Source: Zingiber officinale
Taxonomy: Eukaryota > Streptophyta > Magnoliopsida > Zingiberales > Zingiberaceae
Assembly: GCF_018446385.1 (NCBI RefSeq)
Contig: NC_055999.1
Coordinates: 81,111,859-81,175,858, forward strand
Direction of reading: 5' to 3'
Length of the DNA stretch: 64,000 bases
Shown here: positions 55,427 to 64,000 of the stretch, piece by piece
Numbering within the stretch: the first letter of the stretch is position 1
How the letters are laid out: every line of letters begins with the position of its first letter
Position numbers and translations under genes: made by a program
Notes under the pieces: model-generated
The model's database searches: none
Seen by the model: the letters and a program-made list of their open reading frames with translations, nothing else
Told to the model about the DNA's origin: nothing

Positions 55427-57043
55427 CTAGTCTAGAGTGACTTGAGGAAGGTGTACCTTATACGGATAATGGGGTCTCTTCGGAAGCAGGCATATCTCTA
55501 GTAGGAATACTAGATATAGACTTCTCGTCTTCATAGGAAATATGTCCTCAAAAAATATAGCATCACGAAGTTCTACAATAGTATTTGCATCTATTCCAGA
55601 AATTTCAGATTTAATAATCAGAAACCTATATGCAATACTATTTTGAGCATAATCCAAGAAAATACCATCTACGGTCTTTGGACTAAGTTTTTTCCTTCTG
55701 TGTTCAGGTACTATTACCTTTGCAAGGCACCCCCACACTTTAAGGTATTTCAAACTTGTCCTCCGGCCTTTCCAAAGCTCATATGGGATTTTATCCCTAG
55801 ACCTCATGGTGACTCTATTTAACACATGACATGCAGTGTATAGAGCTTCCCCCCACATGAAGTTGGGTAACCCAGAACTGCCTAACATGGAATAAATCAT
55901 ATCTTCAAGGGTTCGATTTTTTTGTTCTGCTATACCGTTGGATTGAGGACTATATGGAGCAGTTACCTCGTGAATTATACCTGTATCTTGACAAAATTTT
56001 TGAAACAGGTTCGAGGTAAACTCTCCACCCCTATCAGACCTTAACCTCTTAACAGATTTATTTGTTTGATTCTCAGCTTCAGATTTAAAAATCATAAATT
56101 TATCTAAAGCTTCATCCTTGGTTTTCAGCAAATAAACATAACAATAACGAGAGTGATCATCAATGAAGGTGATGAAATACCTTTTATGATCTCTTGTTAT
56201 TACACCGTTAAACTCATAACAGTCAGTATGGATCAATTCTAAAATATCAGAATTTCTCTCAACTGATTTGAAGGGTTTTCGGGTTTGTTTATATTGCACA
56301 CAAACTTCACATTTTTTCCTATCATTTATAGCATGCTTAGGAATCATGTCTAGGTTCATCATCCTTTTCACAGTATTGAAATTAACATGTCCTAATCTGT
56401 CATGCCATATATCATAAGACTCAATGTTATATGAACAACCAATATCAGTAGATTTATTTAAGGTAGCATTTTCTACATTGAGTTTAAATAAACCTTCATT
56501 AAGGTAACCTTTTCCAATAAAGGTTCCTAAATGTAATATTACAACTTTATTACATTTAAAGTTCAATTCATAACCAGCACGGACTAATTTTGACCCGCTA
56601 ATCAGATTCCGACGGACCGCTGGAACATGATGCACCTCATGCAGTGATAGGACTTTTCCAGAGGTGAACCTCAGGTCAACTTGTCCTATCCTAAACACCC
56701 TGGTTGCAGAATGGTTCCCCATGACCACGAAAGTGCCTTCAATTACCTGATAAGTAAGGAAGGCAGAGCGATCAGCACAACAGTGCACATTAGCACCTGT
56801 ATCAACTAACCATTCATTGGGTTGATAGATCAAATTTAGTTCGGGTTTGAAGGTAACAAACCTATCGCTGGTGCCGTCACTAGCAGTCACAACATTTGCT
56901 TGTGCCTTGGTGTTGGACATATTGCTCTGGTTCTTCTTCTTGGGGCAGAATTTGGCATAATGTCCAACTTGTCCACATGCCCAGCACGACTTAGTTCCAT
57001 TTTTATTTTGAATCTTTGGTTTGGGTTTCATCTTGTTCTTCAT
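55427..57043 (-). pseudogene. copia C gag zinc knuckle, protease and integrase (538 codons open)
   Basis: The longest open frame in the window. In order: an intact knuckle CWACGQVGHYAKFC (CX2CX4HX4C), protease EWLVDTGANVHCCADRS, pre-integrase WHDRLGHVNFNTVKRM with CEVC, and the integrase core with RYFITFIDDHSRYCYVYLLK, RLRSDRGGEFTSNLFQKF and PYSPQSNGIAEQKNRTLEDM. The first catalytic region reads ELIHTDCYEFNGV, shorter than usual by a few residues. The C-terminal integrase part follows (LPNFMWGEALYTACHVLN, KVWGCLAKV). Ends by frameshift before the RT segment. Confidence 0.9.
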
Positions 57044-57740
57044 TTTCTTATTTTTTTTAATTTTTTCTTGTTGGATGAGACTACTACGTTTGCCTTTGGA
57101 ATAAAATCCATGGGCATTCTTTTATCATCATCTTTATGTTGCTTCCGATGTTCTTCTTCGATATTTAAGGCAATCATCAAATCTTCTAGAGAGATTTTAC
57201 CTCTCCGATGTTTAAGAGTCATGCCAAAATCTTCCCAACTCGGAGGCAATTTTTCGATGATAGACAAGACCTGAAATTTTTCGGGTAATGACATATCTCC
57301 TTCAGCAAGACCATGAATTTGAACTTGGAATTCATGTGTCTGCTCAACCACAGATTTGTCTTCAACCATTTTGAAGTTTAGGAATTTTGCCACAGTGTAT
57401 TTTTCTAAACCAGAATCTTCGGAATTGTATTTTTTATCCAAAGATTTCCATAGTTCTTTAGTCGAAGCCTTGAACAGTACACATCAAATAGTGCGTCTGA
57501 GAGGGCAGACAGGATCCTCCAATGGCAGAGATAATCCCTTTGCTTAAACCTCTGTAAGGCAGCACTATAGGAAGGTTCCTCTTCATTAGGCGAAGGAGGA
57601 TCTGTTTCTATAACGGAGAATAGCCCTAGCATAGTAAGACAAAATTTCATCCGTTGTTGCCAACGTCTGAAGTTTTCCCCGAAGAATTTCTCGGGTCTGG
57701 CACTAGCCTCATCAGAACCCGTTATCCTATCATTCATCAT
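57040..57740 (-). pseudogene. copia C gag, two overlapping frames
   Basis: ATG at 57740 begins MMNDRITGSDEASARPEKFF, followed by ENFRRWQQRMKFCLTMLGLF and RDYLCHWRILSALSDALFDV. A frameshift near 57410-57440 moves to the frame 57040-57441, which reads VAKFLNFKMVEDKSVVEQ, EFQVQIHGLAEGDMSLPEKF, QVLSIIEKLPPSWEDFGM and HRRGKISLEDLMIALNIEEE. The start codon is only 33 bp from the LTR. Confidence 0.83.
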
Positions 57741-57755
57741 GTTTACTGATGCTTA

Positions 57756-57773
57756 CAATAAATTCTCTAAAAT
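57756..57773 (-). other. candidate self-complementary primer site of copia C
   Basis: The minus-strand bases next to the 5' LTR read ATTTTAGAGAATTTATTG. This does not fit a tRNA 3' end (no TGG). It is a 17-nt perfect reverse complement of the LTR segment 57907-57923, and 16 nt match in the other LTR at 47327-47342. The position is exactly where a primer site must be. Confidence 0.6.
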
Positions 57774-58555
57774 TATTGTTTGAACTACAGCAGTAACTCA
57801 GTAATATAATTGCACCAAAATAGCAAGCATGCAATAAACTTGTAAATGAAAAGAGTAAGGTTGAGAAATCGTGTATCTCTGGTTGAAGCGCCGGCGTGCC
57901 GACTATTTTTAGAGAATTTATTGCCGCCCACGGTGCAGAGGCTCTCCGGCAAAATTCTCCCAAGATCCGACAACCACTCGCGTCGTCCGTAGGTGCACTC
58001 CAAGACGAACGTCACACTCGGACTCAACCTCAGATTGCTAAAAACCAAGCCTCAGAACAGGGAAAAGCTAAATTCTCAGCGAGCACAGACAGAACAGAGA
58101 AGGAGGAGAAAGCAGACTGCTTTGTTTTTTTCGGTGTCAGGAATGATAAACAGAGGTGCTGCATTTATTCACGCCGAAGCATTGCTTTGGCAGCGAATCG
58201 GACAGGTGCGTTGCCTCTTCACGCGCGAGCAGACGGCTCGGGACAGAAACAAGAATCAGACCAAACCAGTCCGCCTACAAGCGCGAGGCCCACGAGCTGG
58301 GGATTTGCACCCCCCCCTGCAGGCGATGATCGCGTGCGTCGCGTCCGGTTTATGGATTTCCGGCTCGAACCCCCCGAAACCACCTGATTTGTGCTCAGCC
58401 CGCGCATGCCTGTAGACCCCCAACTTTGCTAAGCAAGGATGGAAGAGCTTCATATATAAGGTCTTCCAACCTTTCTTTGCTTAGCAATGTAGGACTAAAT
58501 GCATACTTCTATGCATTATAATAAGCAATGAAATAATTTGAATTAAAACACAACA
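57774..58555 (-). repeat. 5' LTR of copia C (782 bp)
   Basis: Starts TATTGTTTGAAC (TGTTG in the partner) and ends AAACACAACA. It contains the empty target site of CACTA2 at about 58005 (GACGAACGTCACACTCGG). TATATA at 58452-58459 is the best minus-strand TATA candidate. A minus-strand AATAAA lies within the self-complementary segment near 57918-57923. Confidence 0.9.
58452..58459 (-). promoter_or_regulatory. TATA box candidate in copia C LTR
   Basis: Minus-strand CCTTATATATGAAG, about 100 bp from the LTR 5' end and flanked by related short repeats (GCTTAGCAA). Confidence 0.45.
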
Positions 58556-58560
58556 GTTCT
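58556..58560. repeat. 5-bp target site duplication of copia C (right copy)
   Basis: GTTCT, matching 47188-47192. Confidence 0.85.
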
Positions 58561-59911
58561 TTTCTCCAATGTTTTGAAATTCTGACCGGTCACCAAACCG
58601 GTGTGATGATTGGATCGAAATTTTTAAGATTAGATCGGTCGAATCGATGGTTCAACCATTATATATATATAAATCATGCTTCAATAATTAAAAATCATGG
58701 TTCAATCATGATTGAACCTGCGATTTTGATCGATTTTGAACAGTTTTGACCTATTTTATGCGGGTTTGACTGGTTTTGATCGATTTTGACCGATTTTTTT
58801 TTATTTTTTTAACTTTAATGGTTGATCGAACCGGATCAAAAATCGATTCGCGGTTCAACTATCGGTCCGGTCTGATTTTCTCATCACTGCTTTTCTCTTG
58901 CTCCTTTCCCCTACTTTCTTTCTTTTCCATCCGAGCAATAAATATCATTGCTCCATGCTAAAATATTTAAAGGGTAAATAAGGGGACTTGAATTTGAATC
59001 TTAGATTATTTTAGAGGTCAACTAAGTATGGATAAATTGTACTCTAAATTTATCCGATAAATATCGTCTACCTTGAAAATTAATCGGACAAAATCTATAC
59101 ATCTGAATTACTAAAAATAAATAATAAAAAATATAATTACTTTCTTTCACTTAATTTTCATCCACTATAGAAAATTATATTTTTGGAAACCATAATCTTT
59201 CACGTATTTTATCTTTGCTGCCTTTCTGTTGATGCTTGTGTATAAAAATCATGAACCGTTTGCAAATAATTTTCATAAACAATGTCTATGAATAAAATTT
59301 ATAATTTTTGTTCAACAACAAAGTTATTATCAAACTTATAAATAGACAAACAAGTTCTTAAAACAAACAAATAGGTTTGTAATATCAAACTCACTGACTT
59401 ATTAAATAAGTTTAAAAAAATAAAATTCCAAACAAGCTCGAATAAGGGCTCGATAATATTTAAATAAAAAAAAATTCAAATTAAATTTGAACCAAGCTTA
59501 AGCTCATTACAACCCTAATCCAAATGCTATTGAGTTGGTGGTAGTACTTCAAATAACTAGTATTTCTATTCAAGCCAACATTGAACTCAACTATAGATGA
59601 TATATTATCAGTACAAATATTTCGCTTTAGGTAAAGCAACCAAGTGACTTTTCTATTATCTTGATTTTAATATTATCAAATGAAGGTGAATGCTTTATTA
59701 TTCTTTATTAGGAATAGGGTCATGCCTACAATAAACACGTTAAAAATAAACATTAAGTGAATATAAAAACACCATCAGTTAATTTGGTGTAATGAAATCA
59801 ACTTTTGTAATCGATTGGATATTTTCTAATTGATTGAAGCATCCACATGAAAGCTGTTAGTCGACTTAGAACTTTAGTCCATTGAATTCATGATCCTTAA
59901 TACTCTTGCCA
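58561..59911. other. AT-rich host DNA with low-complexity stretch, no gene
   Basis: At 58580-58880 there is a low-complexity region of repeated GATTTTGACC / GGTTTGAC and AACCGG motifs. The remainder is AT-rich with no coding feature I can support. Confidence 0.55.
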
Positions 59912-60440
59912 AAAGTGCTTGGTGGCCCTAGAGGTCCCAAAATTGTGAAAATTGAACATGAAAAAACTCAAGAGAATGTCAATAATGCAACAATGCCAGT
60001 TTGGAGCGAATATGAGGTGTTTAAGTTCATCAGACACTTTTAATTAAAAGTGATGGATAACACTTGAGAGTTCAAACTTAGAAATTTTAAATATAGGAAG
60101 ACTTCAAGGGAATATCAGGAATTCAACAATGCCTATTTGAAGTCAATGACGGGTGTCTAAGTTCATCAATCACTTTTTATTACAAGTGCCTAACGACATT
60201 GATGTGTCAAAAACAACAAAAAAACAAACAAACAAATAAAACGATGGGAAGACTCAAGTGAATGTTAGGAGTGTAATGATGCTAATTCCGAATAAATAGC
60301 TCTCTATGCATCAAACACGATGATCATTTCTTTTGGCAAAAGTGCTTGATGACGTTCAATGCCTCAAGATCTGGAAATTACAACATGGAAAAACTAAGTG
60401 GAAGCCCAGAAGTGCAACGATGTCAATTTTGAATGAATCC
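59912..60440. repeat. degenerate tandem repeat, about four units of 130-155 bp
   Basis: Units starting near 59912, 60046, 60186 and 60339. They share AAAAGTGCTTGATGAC-like, AAGACTCAAGTGAATGT-like and CAACAATGCC-like blocks in the same order. Divergence is high. Confidence 0.65.
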
Positions 60441-60985
60441 ATGTTCAAGAGCATAATATTAAACCCAAAATTTTGATGATTACTAAGATTAAAATTAGAT
60501 TTGTTGAAATCTAACAAGTTGTGTCAAGTGTACAGGAACAGGTTACTTGATAAATAATGAAGTTTTGATTGGAAATCAGACAATAGTTAAGTCATAGTGA
60601 AGCTAGACAACTGAATACCTAATTGGTGTTAGGACACTTCGGGAGTGGGCGAAAACTTAAAGGAATGTTTACATTCTTGATTTTACTTTACATCCACCTC
60701 CTTGAAGTGATTAATCTAAGAGTCCACTCTCCTCCCGATCTCATCCACTATGAAATCACTTCTTCTCGAAAACAATCCAGAGGCGGAGAAGCCTCATACA
60801 AGCTCACAACAAGAATACAAAAAAATAAGTAAATACACAATACAAGGAAAACCTTGCTTGCTTGATCTCTTGTTGCTTATAGAAGTCTCTTGAATTTTAG
60901 AAAGTACAGCAACACTTGTCTTCCACAACTTCAAGCACTGGCGGAGAAGGGTGGAGAAGAAGAAGTGATTTGAATCCTTCGCGAA
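60441..60985. other. unassigned repeat-like DNA
   Basis: No gene. The sequence from 60455 (ATATTAAACCCAAAATTTTG) looks like the start of a dispersed element that continues into the following repeats, but I cannot define its ends. Confidence 0.35.
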
Positions 60986-61470
60986 CGCCTTTATATCATG
61001 TAGATTAGGGTTCCCAATTGATTAATCTTACCCCAATCGATTGCCTCGTCAAATATGATCAAATTCAGCTGTCCAAACTTCGCAACAACTCTTTTATGCT
61101 TCTCCCAATCAATTACCCAATTGATTACACGGCTTCTTAATCGATCACTCAATTGATTTAGAAGCTCACTATTCGCTCGCAAACTTCTCTCAATCGATCA
61201 CCTGATAGATTCAAAAACCATTGTTTGTCATGAACTTCTTCTCCCAATCGATTACCTAATTGATTGGGTTTACCTTGATCGATTGCCCAATCAATCTGAA
61301 CCCTTTCTGTTTCACAAAGAAAGGCTCCCAATTGATCACCTGATCGATTAGCGTAGCTCTTGATCGATTACCCAATTAATTGAGACACCTTTTGTTTCAT
61401 GAAGAAATGCTCCCAATAAATTATCTGATCAATTGACTTTGGTTCAATCGATTACCCAATCGATTATTCA
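60986..61470. repeat. cluster of ATCGAT/AATTGAT motifs
   Basis: At least nine ATCGAT cores, most written CAATCGATTACC or TGATCGATTACC, are interleaved with CCAATTGATT, in loosely repeated blocks of about 80-105 bp (CACAAAGAAAGGCTCCCAAT-like joins). No coding feature. Confidence 0.6.
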
Positions 61471-61619
61471 ACTCTAACTTGCTTACTCTAAGTCTAGGGT
61501 TCCCTTACCCAACCTCTGGTCAACTATCACCTGTTGGGACTTCTTCAACAAGTGTCTAGTTAAACTTTTGACCCAGTTGGAGTTTCTCTTCTTCCAACTC
61601 CCCATTAGACTTCCAATCA

Positions 61620-62017
61620 CCAAGTACGGTCCTTCGTAATCCACTTGGATTTTTCTCTTGCTTAACTGTAATTAGGACTTTCCTCTTGCAACATGCGGTC
61701 CTCCTTGACTCACTTAGACTTTCCTTTGTCTAACCACAGTTAGAGCTTTCCTTTTACTAATGTGCGGTCCTCCTTAACCCATTTGGACTTTCCTTTGTCT
61801 AATCACAGTTGGGACTTTCATTGCCAATGTGCGGTCCTCCTTGATCCACTTGGACTTTCCTTTATCTAACCGTAGTTAGGGCTTTCCTTTTGCCAACGTA
61901 TGATCCTCCTTGACCCACTTGTACTTTCTTTTGCCTAACCACAGTTAGGACTTTACTTTACCAATATGCGATCCTCTTTGGCCCACTTAAACTTCACTTT
62001 TCCTAACTGCCAGTTAG
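61620..62017. repeat. tandem repeat, about 69-bp units, about six copies
   Basis: Units such as those starting near 61690, 61760, 61830 and 61900 contain TGCGGTCCTCCTTGACCCAC, TTGGACTTTCCTTTGTCTAA and CCACAGTTAGGACTTTCC in order. The array ends at the E LTR. Confidence 0.8.
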
Positions 62018-63592
62018 TGTTGGTTGGTCCTAGGAAGATCGTACTGGTTCCACTATACAAAAATTTTGTACAAGTGTCAAACCTTTCCTAACAACCTATT
62101 GTGTTCTTTAGAAATTAAATTCGGAATCGCAAACGGAAATTAACATTATTGATTCCAAATTTAACTTATCTGTTCTTAGTGGTTTAGACTTGGATTGCAA
62201 ATGATACTTAACATTATAGATCCAAATCCACTTAGGTTACAAATTTAATTAAATATTTATTTCGGAAATCGGCTCCCAGGTCAAACATGGCGAGACACTT
62301 GGCCTTCTTAGGTATGGAAACATCCACCACTGCCTCGACAAAGCCTCTTAACAAAATTCAATATTTAATTTCCTTATATAACCTTAGGTTTAACAAAAAA
62401 AAACAATCGAATCACAAGATCGACAAATAAAACATAAGAAACACAACTTCGAATTACAAATCCAAAAATCTAGAATCTCTAGCCTCTTGTGTTTGGAATT
62501 CATACAAAGAAAAACTAGTATGATGCGGAAAACAATTACTAGTTATACCTTTCTTTATAAACAATAACCTCTTGATCTTCTACCGTATTCCTCTTCTTAT
62601 CTCGGACGTTGTGTTGGCAACGATCTACCGAGATGAGAACCACCAACACCTTCCTTCTTGCAAGATTCGGCCACCAACCTTCAAGCTCCAAGGGATGCAA
62701 AAGCAAAGCCTCCTTTCTCTCCTTCTTCTCCTAGCTAGAACCGGCCACCAAGGGCTCCTCTTGTGTTGATGTCGCCGACCACCAAGGAGGAAGAGAAAAG
62801 GAGAAGAGCAAGGAACTAGGCCGGCCACCACCAAGGAAGAGAGGAGAGGAAAATAGAATAGAGTTATATAAGGTGAGACACCTCTACCCCCTCTTTTATA
62901 TTCCTTGGTCTTGGTAAATAAGGAAATTTAAATAAAAACTTCTTTAATTTTTTTTCCATGAAAAGGAAAATTTAATTGATAAAAAACAATTTCCTTTTCT
63001 TAAATCAACATAGCCAACCACCTCATAGCTCCAAGGAAGGAAAGTTTTAATAACACAAGAATTAAAACTTCCTAATTTGTTTCCAGAAATTTTTAAAATA
63101 AAAATTTCTCTAATAATTTTTCCCTTCATGGTTGGTTATAAAAGGAAATTTTATAAATTAAAATCTCTTTTTTAAAACATGTGGATGATTTCCAAAAAGG
63201 AAAGTTTTCTTCAAAATTAAAATCTTCCTTCCAACTACAAATAAGAAAAGATATCTAATCTTTCTCTTAATCTTTTGTAGACAACTATAAAAGAAAATAT
63301 TTAATTTTTAAACTCTTCTTTTAAATCATTGCTTCCACATAAGGAAAGATTTTAAATAAAAATCCTTTTAATTTAACTAGGGCCGGCCACAACAAGCTTG
63401 GGCTCTAAGCTATGGCCGACCCCCTCAACCCTTGGCTTGGTCGGCCTAAGCTTGGGCTCCAAGCTTGCTTGGCCGGCCACCTAAGGGGTGGGTAGGAAGG
63501 TGGGTATAATTCTCTATATACAAGAGGCTATGATAGGGACCGAGAGGAGGAATTGGTTTTGGTCTCCCGATGAAATTAAGCTTCCCGTGTTC
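62018..63592 (-). mobile_element. LTR E (3' or solo LTR of A/B family), truncated by F
   Basis: Starts TGTTGGTTGGTCCTAGGAAG, as in B, with no primer site on its left, so this is an outer LTR edge. It runs through the family AT-rich and GGCCGGCC regions until the CCCGTGTTC block, where another LTR begins. Its distal part (GGTGGGTATA, GGGACCGAGAGGAGGAATTG) is more like A's LTR. Confidence 0.85.
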
Positions 63593-64000
63593 TGTTGGTT
63601 GATCCTAGGAATATCGTACCGGTTCCATTGTACAAAAATTTTGTACAAGTGTCGAACCTTTCCTAACAACCTATTGTGTTCTATAGAAATTAAATTCGGA
63701 ATCGTAAACGGAACTTAACATTATTGATTCCAAATTTAACTTATCTGTTTTTAGTGGTTTAGACGTGGATCGCAAACGATGCTTAACATTATTGATCCAA
63801 ATCCACCCATGTTACAAATTCAATTAAATATTAATTTCAGAGATCGACTTTCAGGTTAAACATGGCGAGGCACTAGGCCTTCTTGGATATGAGAGAAACC
63901 ACCACTTCCTAGACAAAGCCTTTCAATGAAATCTAATATTTAATTTCCTTATATAACCCTAGGTTTAACCAAAAAGAACAATCGAATCACAAATTCGAAA
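63593..64000 (-). mobile_element. LTR F, inserted into LTR E, runs off the window
   Basis: A second TGTTGGTTGATCCTAGGAAT start, continuing as in B and E (GTACAAAAATTTTGTACAAG, AACGGAACTTAACATT). It interrupts E in the middle of a conserved block. The left TSD would be TGTTC at 63588-63592. Confidence 0.85.

Larger units (their letters stand above)
47193..58555 (-). mobile_element. copia element C, with CACTA2 nested in its 3' LTR
   Basis: A minus-strand Ty1/copia element with TSD GTTCT and LTRs of about 875 bp (left, after removing CACTA2) and 782 bp (right), about 5% diverged over the first 240 bp. The interior 53233-57773 carries gag, protease, integrase, RT and RNase H in five or more frames. 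There is no TGGTATCAGAGC primer site. Gag starts only 33 bp from the LTR. The gag motifs (ENFRRWQQRMKFCLTML) differ from A, B and D; a Bianca-like lineage is possible but not established. Confidence 0.9.

Overview
This is a plant nuclear genomic window, most likely from a large, repeat-rich (monocot-like) genome. It is almost entirely nested transposable elements around one recognisable host gene. I cannot name the species from sequence alone. No RNA genes, CRISPR arrays or bacterial features were seen.

Layout. (1) 1-18353: a minus-strand Ty1/copia element (B, Angela/Tork-like by protein motifs) with 2.4-kb LTRs. It is split by a second copia element of the same broad family (A, 1927-11743), which sits inside B's reverse transcriptase and is bounded by the 5-bp target duplication AGAAT. 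A has LTRs about 98% alike but a decayed, gag-deleted interior, so it was probably mobilised in trans. (2) B itself sits inside the gag frame of a plus-strand Ty3/gypsy element of the Tat type (T1, 18354 to about 37265). T1 keeps gag, half of RT, two RNase H domains and integrase. It also carries two paralogous antisense genes, each with its own TATA box and two short introns, then a 71-bp tandem array, a small third antisense coiled-coil ORF, a polypurine tract and a 3' LTR. (3) T1's first antisense gene is broken by a 4.87-kb CACTA transposon (23625-28494, TSD TCG). This transposon carries fragments of at least three host genes: coatomer alpha, GCN1 and cobalamin-independent methionine synthase.

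(4) 37266-43500: AT-rich host DNA, a foldback element, and a short-LTR copia (D, 39160-43225). D is flanked exactly by a ~255-bp direct duplication instead of the usual 5 bp. (5) 43627-46418: a 13-exon serine carboxypeptidase-like (SCPL) gene on the minus strand, the only host gene I can reconstruct. It is nearly complete but has an altered oxyanion-hole motif and two exon junctions I could not resolve. (6) 47193-58555: a third minus-strand copia (C, TSD GTTCT) just upstream of the SCPL gene. Its 3' LTR holds a second CACTA element (47433-52594, TSD TTC) carrying a PIN-LIKES (PILS) gene fragment; C's other LTR preserves the empty site. C has no tRNA-type primer site. Instead, the position next to its 5' LTR is a 17-nt perfect complement of its own LTR, a candidate self-priming arrangement. 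(7) 58561-64000: AT-rich DNA with several degenerate tandem repeats, ending in a solo or 3' LTR (E) interrupted by another LTR (F).

Insertion order inferred from nesting and LTR divergence: T1 is older than B (LTRs about 8% apart by eye), and B is older than A (about 2%). C (about 5%) is older than CACTA2. The premature stops in T1 are almost all one C-to-T or G-to-A change from a sense codon, mostly in CG/CHG context, as expected for a long-methylated element.
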